The notes under the pieces: generated by a model | Seen by the model: only the letters and a program-made list of their open reading frames with translations | Databases searched by the model: none | What the model was told of the DNA's origin: nothing | Part shown: positions 10,506 through 20,957 of the stretch, in pieces | How positions within the stretch are numbered: position 1 is the first letter of the stretch | Layout of the letters: each line of letters opens with the position of its first letter | From: Strigamia acuminata | Lineage: Eukaryota; Arthropoda; Chilopoda; Geophilomorpha; Linotaeniidae | Direction of reading: 5' to 3' | DNA: 64,000 nt | Assembly (NCBI GenBank): GCA_949358305.1 | Contig: OX442314.1 | Coordinates: 57,049,369 to 57,113,368 of the forward strand | Made by a program: the position numbers and the translations under genes

Positions 10506-10599
10506 TAGTCCAACAGGAAACACATTGGTTTCGTTATGCTCAACGTTCAAGATTCGCAGAAGAGTTGGACTGTGTACAGAATGCTAAAAAATTAAAAAT

Positions 10600-11847
10600 T
10601 TGTCGCAAGTGGAACTAATCATCGACGAGAAGGAAGTATTAAGAATAAATTCTCGAATTCGCGACCACATCGGATCGAAAAACTTCATTTATCCAGTCAT
10701 ATTGGATGCAGACTCGCCGATGACCACATTAATAATAAGGGATTGCCATCGACGTGCTTTACATGGAGGACTTGGAGATACGTTGGCAGAATTTCGCTCA
10801 AGATTTTGGACCCGAAGAGCCAGAAAAACGATAAAAAGTTACGTATCCAAATGCATAACGTGCCGTCGCGTAAACTCGAACCTGATGACCCAAGCCATCG
10901 GGCTGCTCCCGTCTGACCGTATTAATCGTGCTGCCCCCTTCCAGATAATAGGCGTTGATTTCGCGGGCCCACTCTACATGAGAAGTGGCGAAAAATGTTA
11001 CATCGCATTATTTACCTGCGCGGTGGTACGAGCCGTTCACCTAGAGTTGGTATCGGACTTATCAACGGAGAAGTTTATTTTAGCGTTCAAACGCATGATA
11101 TCACGACGCGGAATCCCGAGTATCGTGTATTCGGACAACGCGAAAACATTTAAACGAGCAGAAAAGGATTTGGCGCTGTTTATAAATGGATTTGCCGGCG
11201 AAAAATTCCAGGGATTCTTATCTCACAACAAAATTCAGTGGAAGTTTATAGTCGAACTCGCCCCATGGTGGGGGGGTTTTTGGGAGCGCCTGGTCAAGAC
11301 TGTCAAATTGAGTCTGAAGAAAGTCCTAGGAAGAGCGTCGCTATGTTTTGAGGAGCTGACGACCGTGTTGACGGAAGTCGAATCAATCGTTAATTCGCGC
11401 CCTATTACATACGTGACGGACAATCCAACGGAACCTGAGCCGTTGTCGCCATCTCACTTCCTGATCGGAGCTCGCCTTTCCAGTTTGCCAGATATTTATG
11501 ATCCAGATCATCGCTCAGATTTAAACAAAAGAGCGGAGCTCGTCAAGAGATGGAAACTGCGCCAGAGAATGACGAGTTTGTTGTGGCGACGGTGGTCCCA
11601 CGAGTATCTCGTCGAATTACGAGAGTTTCGACGAGTGAAAGCTTCACGAGAAATCGGAGTCAACGACTTAGTCCTCGTGCAGGAACAAGGACAGCCACGC
11701 ATGACGTGGAAAACCGCGACAGTGTCGAAGACGTTTGTAGGAAGAGACGGAAAAATTCGTTCTTGCGAGTTGAATCTTTCGGGAGGAAAAACGTTAAGAA
11801 GACCGGTGCAGAGACTTTGCTTGTTGGAAGTTGCCGATGACAATTAA
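10600..11847 (+). CDS. BEL integrase part of Pol
   Basis: The reading begins in frame near SQVELIIDEKEVLRINSRI, the typical entry to the BEL integrase. The zinc-binding HHCC module follows (HRRALHGG ... CITCRRVN), then the DDE core: Asp in IGVDFAGPL, Asp in IVYSDNAKTF and Glu in WWGGFWERLVK. The C-terminal DUF5641-type domain ends in GGKTLRRPVQRLCLLE, the usual last line of BEL Pol, directly before the right LTR. All catalytic residues are present. There is no ATG at the left edge, because this is the broken-off 3' part of the polyprotein. The preceding 10511-10618 piece lies in a different frame. Confidence 0.88.
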   Translation: MSQVELIIDEKEVLRINSRIRDHIGSKNFIYPVILDADSPMTTLIIRDCHRRALHGGLGDTLAEFRSRFWTRRARKTIKSYVSKCITCRRVNSNLMTQAIGLLPSDRINRAAPFQIIGVDFAGPLYMRSGEKCYIALFTCAVVRAVHLELVSDLSTEKFILAFKRMISRRGIPSIVYSDNAKTFKRAEKDLALFINGFAGEKFQGFLSHNKIQWKFIVELAPWWGGFWERLVKTVKLSLKKVLGRASLCFEELTTVLTEVESIVNSRPITYVTDNPTEPEPLSPSHFLIGARLSSLPDIYDPDHRSDLNKRAELVKRWKLRQRMTSLLWRRWSHEYLVELREFRRVKASREIGVNDLVLVQEQGQPRMTWKTATVSKTFVGRDGKIRSCELNLSGGKTLRRPVQRLCLLEVADDN

Positions 11848-11875
11848 TTTCGTGGCCTTATTTTTCCCCCGGCAA

Positions 11876-12276
11876 TGTAAAATCCAAATTCGATTTAATA
11901 ATTCTAATTAATAATTCTTTTGTTGTGTTTAAATTTAATTGTGTTTTTATTTGCAAAGTGTTTGATTTTGACAAGTGTTTTATTGAATGTCGAATTAATA
12001 TAATAGTGTTTTCATGTTGACAATGTTTTCTGTTCGAGGGTCACCAAGAGTGCCCTCTAGTGTGTTATTTTGTTTTTTGACCGGTCCCTGTTAACCGGAA
12101 GTTAACCCCGTTTTTTGGGTAGACCACCATCTTTATATATGTACGAATTCGTGTTACCACGCGTTTTCTGCTTATGATAATTTTCATCGATTAAAACCAG
12201 TTAGTTATTGTTAAATCTCGAATTGTTTATTTGCGCGTGTCACAATCGTGACAGGATTTATTTCGAAGTCTCGAAA
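11876..12276 (+). repeat. BEL right LTR
   Basis: 401 bp, identical by eye to the left LTR. It is followed by AACTG (12277-12281), the target duplication, and then resumed channel-gene sequence on the minus strand. Confidence 0.92.
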
Positions 12277-12281
12277 AACTG

Positions 12282-12496
12282 CATTCCTTCTCATTACAAT
12301 CCTCATTTTGCAAACACAAGAAGAAAGAATTTTCCGTTTTTAAAAGGTTGAAAACTTCTTGCTGTTGTTCTAGTTTATGCGGAGGTTTGCGTGCGACAGT
12401 GTTTCCATTTCTTTTGTATGGAAGTTTGAAAATTGCATGGACAGGAGACGGCTTAATGGAATAAGTAATAAGAAAATTATATACTGTACAGTACAT
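12282..12496 (-). CDS. 5' end of the DEG/ENaC gene beyond the BEL insertion
   Basis: Without the BEL element this stretch would join 5617. In the channel frame a start codon lies at 12304-12306 (a second at 12292-12294), preceded by an in-frame stop. A different frame stays open back to 12496 and reads CLQNEDCNEKEC. It would hit a stop just past the junction, so it is probably leader sequence or an unrelated frame. Which frame is used cannot be settled here. Confidence 0.4.
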
Positions 12497-12499
12497 GTT

Positions 12500-13518
12500 G
12501 ACATGGCTAGTATAGCAATTTGTCGGTTCAATTAAGGTTTATACAAATTATTTGCAAATTAAATGTCAAAATAATGAAAAGGTGGATATAATTATATCGT
12601 CAAATACTCAAAGTAAGAATTATTGGTTTTTTCTGCATTTTAATTTTTAATGTGTTGACTTTTTAGAGAGAACGATTTTTGTGAGCAAACTGAATCCGCG
12701 TACAGAGCAAAATGGTTTACAATTTTTATTTTCTGTTAAAATAAAAGGAAAATTGCCCAAAAAAAAATTCATTTTTAAAAAAAGAAAAATTTTCCAAAAA
12801 AGAGTAATTAACAATTTCCAGTTGAATTTAGAATGCAAAAAGGAAAATTTTTATTTTAGTTATTTGAAAATATTTAGCAACTCCTTCTCGGACAGCACAC
12901 ATTCATCCTACATTCAATTTGATTAGTAATTCAATTGCAAAGGAGGTTCAGTTACCATGCCGATTGGAAAAGAAAAGGGCACGTAACTAGGTTAGGAAAC
13001 AGAAACTTTTATAGCAACAAGCTTAAAGAAGGAATATTACACTAGATAGATGAACACTAAAATAATCAATTTAATAAGAAGCACTTGAAAACAATAGCTA
13101 GCAATTCTGAATGAAAAAGAAAAGAGAAAATGAGTGCATTACTCTTCCTGTATTCATGCGCGGCAGATAAGTTCTTTATTTTTTACAGCGCTTCTCATTG
13201 AACTTAATTAATTAAAAATTAATCTAACTTGTTAGTGCCAAGAAAACTCTATGAATACAAAAAAATGTAGGCTCAACTATAAATTACTTATAACCAGCAA
13301 TAAGCACCATCTAAAGTAAATAACACATACGATGCACGAAGGATTAATTAAAAGGTATCAAGTACATTTCGGGTTTTCCGGAAACCCACTTTTCAGAATA
13401 CGTCGCACGAACGTATCAAATAAAATTTGGGTTTTCCCGATAAAAAGTCAATCTGCCAAGCATGAGATCATTCCACGATTGACTTTGCTACGCGAGCAGT
13501 TTTTTATTTCTTAAAATA
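12500..13518. other. Intergenic region upstream of armc5-like gene
   Basis: AT-rich with oligo-A runs. No coding or repeat structure was recognised. It should hold the promoter and leader of the gene at 13519, but no clear core promoter was seen. Confidence 0.4.
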
Positions 13519-15840
13519 ATGAACGATTTGGTCAATTCACTCAGCAGCGGATCGTCCGAAACCGTATTAAAAGCGTTAATTGGACTGCGAACAAAATATT
13601 TCAATTCATATTCGCTGCAATCGGTGAAAAAACTGCGCGAAAACGGCGGTTTACGCAACTTACTCGCGACACTCGGCACTCCGAACGCGAAAAAGCTCCG
13701 CCTCGCACTCAGCATCGCGGAGAAATGCTGCGCGGAAGCCGAGAGTCGTCAACTCATGTCAAACCCGCAAACGATTTCATCCTTAATCTCCATACTCAAA
13801 TCAATCGACAGCGAAGAAATGCGTGACCGCGCTTGTCGCATCCTCGCCAACCTCTGCCCGGACGACGCCACAATCGCCACAATGCACAGTGCGGGCGCGG
13901 TCGTGACCGTACTCGAATTCCTGCAAACCACGACCAACCCAGCGAGTCAACAATCGGCGATCAAAGTGATCAAACATCTGGCAAACACCGCCAACCACTG
14001 TCGCGAAATAATGGACCAAAAAGGTGTCGACGGGGTCGCTTCGCACCTCAACTCTACCCAGAATGCCATCTTGGTAAGTGCGCTGCACGCGTTGCATCGC
14101 TTGACTCGCAATTGTTCACTCAGCTGCGAACACATTTCCCTCGTCGTCGGCCACCTCGAAAACGCCGACCAAACGATCAGACGAGGGTGCGTCAAAGTGT
14201 TGATTAACCTACTACGTCAAAACGAAATTCCTCCAATGGTCAGCATCGCCGGCGCGATACCTCACTTCATCAACAAGCTCAATCAAGTGTCGGACGAAAA
14301 CGACGAAATTGTGGACGAATATCTGGCGGCTTTGCATTTGTACAGCACCGCAGCCAACAATCGCGCTCGCCTGCGAGAAAACGGCGGATTGGAGACTCTC
14401 ATGTCGTTGCTCGCCGAGCCGAAGCAGGAAAAACGACACGACGCCATTCTGAAGACGATTGCCAACTTCGTGAACGACGACGCCAGTTTGGTCATTCTGC
14501 TCAAATGCAATCTTTTGACGGCGATCGCCACCAAGATGGCCGTCTGCACGCAGCAAATGAGGAGTAAGAAATTCTTATCAAGAAATTCTTCCGTGGGGAA
14601 ACGGAAAAGGAATTGCGAAACAACAGACGACGACGAGCAATCGAATTGTGCGAAGAAAATTCGCTGCGACGACGTCGAACCGGAAGAAAAAGTCGATCCG
14701 AATTGCGTGCACCACATCATGACTTTACTATTCCGCTTGTCATTATCGCCGGTTTTCGGACACTACGACCTGGCGAGCTTGACCACCCTGGACTTCCTCG
14801 TGGAACTGGCGACGGACAAAGACAACTTGCAAACCAACGCCGCTGCTACGATTCTCCTCAGATTGGCGTCGAATCCATTTTGTCTTTGCTCGTTGCTGCT
14901 TCACCAATTTCCTCGCAAAACACTGGCGCTCGACGCCTCTTTGAGGAAGACGCTTTTGAGCGCGTTGGTCACGCAGGCGGAAACTTGGTTCGGTGGTGGA
15001 ACCATCCGATCCGCGCTGTCCAGGGAGAGCCGTGCGGACAGGCAACTCGTGGCCCTCTCGCTCCCCTACGTCATACTCCAAAACAGGCTTCGGGAGTCGG
15101 TCTTTCTCCAATATGGAAGCCTGGAGTTGATTTTCGACGCGTTGAAGAGCCCGGGCGAAGCGAACTTCGAATCGGGCGTGCTTAGTTTGTTTCGAATGTG
15201 CGGGCAAGCTAAGTCGACATCGACATCAAAGGGGAGTTGCAATTGTACGGGTGACGGCATCGACAAGGATGTTTGCTTCGTTCTAGACGGCGGTGAAAAG
15301 CTCTTGGCTAACCGCTCCATTCTCGCAGAATCGTCGGACGTGTTCGCCGCAATGTTGACGGGACGGTTCAAAGAGGCGTCGCAAACTGACATCAAGTTCG
15401 GCAACGCCTCTGTAAACTGCATGAATTTTATTCTGCATTTCCTGCACGGATGCAAAGCTTCTTCGTGTTTGGTTTTGCGAAGAATGGGGTTCGCTTCACT
15501 ATTTGACGTGGCGTGCATGGCCGATAGATTGTTGCTGGTGCATTTGAAGGAGAATATTTGCGAAGAGTTTAAACGAAGGTTTGGGCTTGGAAAAGTGAGC
15601 TCGATTAGTGCAGCGACAATCTATCGGTTTTTCATAGACCAGAATTACGACGCTCTGACACCTTTGGTGCTGAACTATGTGTGGGGTCCAGCACTTAAAG
15701 GTGAAGGCAAAATCCGGTTTGTGAATGAGGTGTTTAGACACAATTTAGGCGAGGATTTGTTGTTTCAAATGAAGGCCCAAATGACCAAACAGTTGAGGAT
15801 GTTATCGAAAAAACATCCTTGGGAGAAACAACTCATTTGA
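13519..15840 (+). CDS. armc5: Armadillo-repeat and BTB protein, ARMC5-like
   Basis: 773 residues in one uninterrupted exon. Residues about 1-480 are tandem armadillo helices (for example RDRACRILANLCPDDATIAT, ENGGLETLMSLLAEPKQEKR), and the C-terminal third has a BTB fold (DVCFVLDGGEKLLANRSILA ... SDVFAAMLTGRFKEA). This order, ARM repeats then C-terminal BTB, is that of ARMC5, a CUL3 substrate adaptor reported to act on RNA polymerase II subunit RPB1. Human ARMC5 is somewhat longer (about 935 residues). A low-complexity acidic insert (KKFLSRNSSVGKRKRNCETT) lies near residue 355. The ATG at 13519 follows an in-frame stop in TTTCTTAAAATA. Codon use is more GC-rich than the surroundings, as expected for a real host gene. 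It could be a close ARM-BTB paralogue. Confidence 0.8.
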   Translation: MNDLVNSLSSGSSETVLKALIGLRTKYFNSYSLQSVKKLRENGGLRNLLATLGTPNAKKLRLALSIAEKCCAEAESRQLMSNPQTISSLISILKSIDSEEMRDRACRILANLCPDDATIATMHSAGAVVTVLEFLQTTTNPASQQSAIKVIKHLANTANHCREIMDQKGVDGVASHLNSTQNAILVSALHALHRLTRNCSLSCEHISLVVGHLENADQTIRRGCVKVLINLLRQNEIPPMVSIAGAIPHFINKLNQVSDENDEIVDEYLAALHLYSTAANNRARLRENGGLETLMSLLAEPKQEKRHDAILKTIANFVNDDASLVILLKCNLLTAIATKMAVCTQQMRSKKFLSRNSSVGKRKRNCETTDDDEQSNCAKKIRCDDVEPEEKVDPNCVHHIMTLLFRLSLSPVFGHYDLASLTTLDFLVELATDKDNLQTNAAATILLRLASNPFCLCSLLLHQFPRKTLALDASLRKTLLSALVTQAETWFGGGTIRSALSRESRADRQLVALSLPYVILQNRLRESVFLQYGSLELIFDALKSPGEANFESGVLSLFRMCGQAKSTSTSKGSCNCTGDGIDKDVCFVLDGGEKLLANRSILAESSDVFAAMLTGRFKEASQTDIKFGNASVNCMNFILHFLHGCKASSCLVLRRMGFASLFDVACMADRLLLVHLKENICEEFKRRFGLGKVSSISAATIYRFFIDQNYDALTPLVLNYVWGPALKGEGKIRFVNEVFRHNLGEDLLFQMKAQMTKQLRMLSKKHPWEKQLI

Positions 15841-16980
15841 TCGCTCCTCCCTCTTCCTGACTGATTTTTTCATATTTAGCCCGTTATTTTGCGCTATCTA
15901 GTGCTAGTATGTACAACATTACAGTTGTGAAAGTTGTCAATATATGTCCAGTCAATATAATCCAAGAATTACTTTATGTGCTGTCAAATGAAAATTTTCC
16001 ACTTCCACTTCCAAAGCAATGAATTCTGCAAGAGATAATTCATTTTCAAAAGAATCAATGTGTTTTTTTTTTCATTCTTAATCCGGAGTCCTTTGTAGTC
16101 AATATATTGATTAAAATGAGAATATTCGACATGGAGCATTATCTATTCGAGAGTTTCAGAACTTTATTGGATGAGGAAATTCACTTGGTTATCGCTAGTC
16201 CAAAATATATTTCAATTCACGATTGTTTTAACCGGAAAGATCAAAGCCCCCAAAATCGTGGGTAATATCCACTCCTGGAACTGCTCCTCGTAAAGGTCCC
16301 ACTCCTCTGCCGATGAGCCGACTTGCACTGGCTTGCCACCAGCAAGACTGGTCGCAGATCCACCCGGACATGTGACATGTCCGTAATACTTTTCTCTCAG
16401 TTGTTTTATGCAATTGTGATTGGTAGAATGGTAATTTAGTTACAAGAATGCATTTGGGTAAGAGAATAATTATGTTTAATTAATTTTAATTTTTTTATAT
16501 CTTCCATTTTTGTAAATTAAAAAATGTTTAGACAGAAAACCTTACTTTTAGAAAGGAAACTTTGATATTAGTTAGACAAAACTAATTTTTAGTTACACTG
16601 TATAAAACTTCATTAATAGTTATATAAAGCTTTATTTTTAGGCGCAAAATTTAAAGCTTTGTTATTCTGCAAGAAACTGTATGTACAGACAAAACTGCGT
16701 GTATAGACGAAAAACTTTTTTTTTTATAGCCAAAACAGGTTCAATTTTACGAGAAAAACTTCAATTTTTGGTTAATAAAAAATCAATTTGAGCCCCAAAA
16801 CTCCCATACTTTGTCTAAAAAATTCAATTTCAGCAAAAAATACACGTTGTGCAAACGAGCGAGGCATGTCGCGAATACTTAACCACGAGTAACAGAATGC
16901 GTAATAAACACGTGGCAACTTCAATTGCTTTCACCACATATACAGCACCACTAGATCTAGAACCATCTAAAAACACTCCC
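15841..16980. other. AT-rich intergenic region
   Basis: This holds the presumed 3' end of the armc5-like gene (TATTTTGCGC, then ATATATG-type sequence) and long A/T runs from 16470 on. No gene, RNA gene or clear repeat was recognised. Confidence 0.4.
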
Positions 16981-16981
16981 G

Positions 16982-17125
16982 ATGTCTTCCACAACGAATC
17001 CCATCGCCATCCCTCACGAAATATTAATCAGACAAGAATGCGCCAACTTGATCCAAGTTCTCGGCACAAAACTGCGCATGCACCAACTGCGCATAAACAC
17101 GGCCATCGTCTACTTACACCGCTTT
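16982..17125 (+). pseudogene. Cyclin T-like gene, N-terminal part
   Basis: It encodes the first half of a cyclin box: EILIRQECANLIQVLGTKLR then QLRINTAIVYLHRF. This matches the cyclin T pattern (RQxAAxLIQDMGxxL...INTAIVYMHRF), the regulatory subunit of the CDK9 elongation kinase. Directly after HRF the similarity stops and minus-strand retroelement sequence begins. The next cyclin helix resumes near 19735. The gene is thus interrupted by about 2.6 kb. The ATG at 16982 is the nearest start. No splice donor typical of the window is seen at the break. Confidence 0.6.
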
Positions 17126-18172
17126 GTCACGGCCGATCCCGTCAACGCAATCATCACGTGGAGGTGCGAGGAAGGTCCCAAATAGGAATTTCGGCGCCTC
17201 CAAAGGCTTCATTGGCATCGGGAGGGTGAAAGTAAAACCACTATCCTGCTTTGGCGGCGACATTGATAATGGAGCAAAAACAGGAATTGATTTACTTCTT
17301 TCAGTGCATTGTAGTGCAGAGTGAGGACCGTTACACCTGTAACAACTGAGAACAGATGTTAGTGGGGCATAAATTCGTCCTGACGTTGGTAAAATCGGCG
17401 CTGTTGGCGGGGAAGGCAAATGCGCCGAGGGTGCCTCTGCGCTCTCCGTCGCCGACTCTTCGCTAGCCGTTGGTGCGACCTCCATTGACGTGGGAGTCGC
17501 ACCGTTTGGCGTAGTTCCCGAGTTGATACTCAATCGCCCCATCGCTCTTGTTGTTAGCAATTGTTGTCGTAACAGAGCGCGGGCGAGGTCGCGGCGATCT
17601 CGTGGATCTCGGTCCATGACGGATTCTCCGCCGCAACTTCCCGACGGAATTGCAGCAGTTCATCGGTAATCAGATTCGGCTGTCGTTTTGGCTGGTTCTC
17701 GAGCTTATCTTCGGTTGGCTTCGCAACCTTATCAGCTCTCGAGCGCTAGTGCGTCGATGTCCGCCGGTTGCGCGTCCGCGTTCGGTCGTGGATTCTGGGG
17801 TAAATTAGGCGGGTAATTCATTTGAGTGTACCTGTTTAGATCGGCTCTTGATGCGGCCAAGCGGTCCTCCAATGCGTCGAGTGCTATTACGGTCTCGTCA
17901 ATTTCCTGGTCGTTTTTTGCTTGATCCAGTGTGGCGTCGAACGTTTGTTGCACTCGCTTCTGTTTTTGTTCGAGCTGTTGCAGCCATAATTCGATTGTGG
18001 CTTGCGGAATTGCAGCTCGCCCATTCAGCGCAGTGGTTATCGTGGTCAGGAGTGTTTCCGTGACCATCATGGCCGCTCGGAATGCTTTGTTCTTTAACTC
18101 GAAATTTCTCACCATTTTAGTAGATTTTTAGATGAATTCGGAATTTAAAATGTTCCCGGGTTTCGGCACCAA
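17126..18172 (-). mobile_element. BEL-like gag remnant
   Basis: On the minus strand a start at 18115 follows a primer-binding site (about 18152-18172, the same TGGTGCCGAAACCCGGGA as the complete BEL element). The 127-residue reading is helical and charged like the N-terminus of BEL Gag, which also begins with a coiled region. A second frame, 17617-17114, carries a single zinc knuckle (CYRCNGPHSALQC). Protease, RT and integrase are missing. The piece ends within the cyclin gene. It is a truncated copy of a different BEL lineage. Confidence 0.55.
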
Positions 18173-18712
18173 TGTTAAACTTGAAGTAAATAAAAAGATA
18201 TTCAAAGTTTACCAATCAATTTCTAAAGTCCTTGACTACAAGTGGATGTAACAGTTGAAAATTGCGTTGAAGTCCAAAATGGCGTTGGAGTATAAGGGAG
18301 CACGACCACACAGTTTTAGTTGAAAAAGTACACTGAGTTTATTCTATTCAAAAAAGGAAAAGGAAATGCAAATGACACGGTTCACAGAACCAATCACAAG
18401 CATCCGTAAGATAGGGAAATGACGTGTTCGAGCAGAGGAATGCAAAGGGATTAAAAGGGATTAACAAGTTAAGATTCCAATAAAAGAACAGGTCAACACA
18501 TCTCAATGGAAATACAAAATACATTATAATATAAAAATGTAACATCGAAATCAAATACACAAATCAAATAAAATCATAAATTCAATATTAAAAAATCACA
18601 AGTAAAAAATAGAAATATAAATCAACAATACTAATTTAAACAATATAGATGAAACTCAAATAATAACTCACGCGTAAAATCATCCGATTTTCACACCTAT
18701 TGTCATAAAACA
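18173..18712 (-). repeat. Probable LTR of the truncated BEL-like copy
   Basis: It begins TGTTAAAC next to the primer-binding site and could end at CATAAAACA (18712), giving a TG...CA block of 540 bp. No second copy was found in the window, so the far end is a guess. Confidence 0.4.
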
Positions 18713-19727
18713 GCCGTAGCTCCTGCAGACACGTCATTTGCGGTGGTGAACACCCAATCGAAGCATTTAGACAGGTGTCGAATCAGCGTCAAACAACTCC
18801 AGCGCTGGTCCACCGCTTTGGAATGGGCTGCGCACCAAGAAAATAAAATAAAGGAAGAGGTTGCAAAAATCCCCATCTTCTCAACAGCTTTGATCACCCA
18901 AAGCTTATTTGAAAAAACTAGAAGAATTGCGGAAAGAGAGAGTTGCACAAGTCCCATTCATGCCATTACCCAGGCATGGAAGACATGTGCCGCTCAATAA
19001 TTTTGTTGGACATGGGTCCAAGGCCACCCTGTTACGAAATCATGCCAGCGCCGCTGCGCTGGTCATTGCTATAACAGAAATGACCCCCTTGTCACACATT
19101 GTGACCGGAAAAATCTCCCCTAAAGAAAAAGAAACGAAAATTTCTCCCATTTAGGTTCGAAAATATCACGGACGGGCCCACAATTGTGAGTGGCGGACGG
19201 TTGTCTCATGGCCAGGGGAGGACCATGGGACTATTGGACACCATTCACGATGCAAACACAACACAAAGAACACACAGTTTAGGATTAATACTCTTTATTG
19301 CCGGTTGTCTAGGGGTTAGCGTGTCCATCGTGTTATCGCCTTGGTTGTTGGGTTGCCCTTCAGCAACCCAACCCAGACCAACCGCTGACCACGTGGCCGA
19401 GGGCCACATGGGCAGCGTGGTCGGTTAATCTAATGCCACGCCGTGCCTTGCAGCACGGCCCGACGGGTCGGCTCAAGTTCCTTCAAACATGAGGGCGACC
19501 TCGTTGGTTATTGGCATTGCCTGTTTCATCGTCGTCTCCTTCATCGTAGCAACGCGACCAGACACTCTCGTGGCTGGTGTTGTTCTGTCCCTCGTGGTCA
19601 GTCCGGACCTCGTAGGGACCTTGCAGAATCCTCTGCCCTGATTGGCTACAATCAGGACGCAGCTCCGACGGTAAGCCGTAGGAGCTGCTGAGGATCCTCT
19701 CTTTACTGTTGCCAGTGCCGACTGGCG
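18713..19727. mobile_element. Degraded retroelement sequence
   Basis: The minus-strand frame at 19743-19483 has a GPYEVRTDHEG stretch like the end of a Gypsy integrase. The block 19186-19430 is LTR-like (TTAGGATTAATACTCTTTATT; a CTAGGGG motif also appears near 45400 in inverse). A plus-strand frame at 18743-19000 was not assigned. No intact gene. Confidence 0.4.
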
Positions 19728-20045
19728 GTGGCCAGTTGGTCACAGTCCTACGAAGTCGCCGTCGCCGCCTTTTTCATCGCGGCGAAAATCGACTCGGCCG
19801 ACGCGCAATTAGAAGAAATCCTCGCCGAATACTTTGTGTACTTCGGCGGGCAAATGGATTACTACGACAGCGACTGCGCGCAAGTCGAGGAGCAAATACA
19901 AAACGTCGTTCGCATCGAACGAATAATGATGCCCGCCTTGAAATTCGAACAACCGCACACGATCATCACCGAATTTCTCGTCCCGATTGAAGCCGACAAT
20001 CGGCTGAGCAAATATTCATGCACTTTGTTTATAATGTTTTGGTAA
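19728..20045 (+). pseudogene. Cyclin T-like gene, second part
   Basis: It continues the cyclin box: SYEVAVAAFFIAAKIDSADA matches the ALFLAAKVEE helix, and later CAQVEEQIQNVVRIERIMMP and LKFEQPHT match the helix pair that ends the first cyclin fold. The reading stops shortly after (20042-20045), so the second cyclin fold is missing or lies in unrecognised exons. Together with 16982-17125 this describes one gene split by retroelement sequence. The conserved Lys in AAK, which contacts the kinase in this family, is present. Confidence 0.6.
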
Positions 20046-20271
20046 TTTTATTTTTAAATTTTATTTTTCATTTATGGTATTCCGTTGTCCACGTTTCGGG
20101 TTTTTGTGAAATTTGATACGGGAACCAATGATTGCGATTTCATTGATATTACGTCATAACAAATACTTCCAGTGTGTTTGTGTGCATGATAAATGACGTT
20201 GTTTCAAGTCATCGCCCCACGCAGCGTTGATCTGTCATTCATTCCTTTGTATTCGCAGCACTATCGTGGAG

Positions 20272-20890
20272 CGAGGATGTTGTTCTTTCCGTCAGTTGGC
20301 ACACAAAGCCTTCGTTTACTAGTTTATCGTAGTCATTGGGTATTTATTCCAATTAATTTGTTCGAATTTATTTAATTTCAAGCTTTTCATATTGGTAGGT
20401 TTACGATCAAGTTGTGTGGACACAATTTTGATTTTTCTTCGCCCAATTTGCCAGGCCGATGCCGCCGCCATTGTCGTCGAGGATGTTGTTTCTTCCATCG
20501 GTTGGCACGCATTCTTAGAAGTCTTCGTTTTCTAGTTTATCGTCGTCACTGGGTATGTATTCAAACTAATTTATTTAATTTCAAGCTTTTCACATTAATA
20601 GGTGTACAATCAAGGTGTTGTGTTGACACAATTTTGATTTTTCTGTGTTCAATTTACAAGGGCGTTGCGCCGCCATTGTCGTCGAGGTTGTTTTTCCTTC
20701 GGTCAGTTGTCACGCGTTGTTCAAATCCTTCGTTTTCTGGTTTATCGTCGTCATTGGGTATTTATTTAAATTGATTTAATTTTAAGCTTTTCACATTGGT
20801 AGGTTTTGAATCAAGGAGTTGTGTGGACACAATTTTATTATTTTTTTTGTTCAATTTACCAGGCCGTTGCCGCCGCCATTGTGTAAGGTC
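20272..20890 (+). repeat. Tandem repeat, about 205-bp unit, three copies
   Basis: Units start near 20272, 20478 and 20683. Each has a CGAGG(A/T)TGTT opening, a TCGTTT-CTAGTTTATCGT block, TTTAATTTCAAGCTTTT, a GTGTGGACACAATTTT-type block and a GCCGCCGCCATTG end. A diverged single unit lies at about 32575-32710, followed by the same GTCTAGTCAGCCGCGTGG flank. The copies differ by several percent. The CG-rich start of each unit contrasts with its AT-rich body. Confidence 0.75.
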
Positions 20891-20957
20891 TAGTCAGCCG
20901 CGTGGCCGTAATTTGATCATTTGATTCGTTTTATTGAAGATATTTTATTTTGTGAAT

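Larger units (their letters stand above)
5623..12276 (+). mobile_element. Full-length BEL/Pao LTR retrotransposon
   Basis: A 6,654-bp element with 401-bp LTRs at both ends that read the same by eye, a primer-binding site next to the left LTR, a BEL-type gag-pol and a 5-bp target duplication. It lies in sense opposite to the channel gene it interrupts. Identical LTRs indicate a recent insertion. The pol frame is nevertheless broken: a frame change near 9590, a non-coding stretch of about 520 bp at about 9985-10505 between the RNase H and integrase parts, and another frame change near 10600. The copy as sequenced could not make a full Pol. It may have been mobilised by enzymes from other copies, or the breaks may partly be sequence errors. 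Confidence 0.92.

Noticed and set aside
13749-15518. Minus-strand and alternate-frame ORFs within the armc5-like gene
   Set aside because: They are frame shadows caused by the GC-rich codon use of the real gene.
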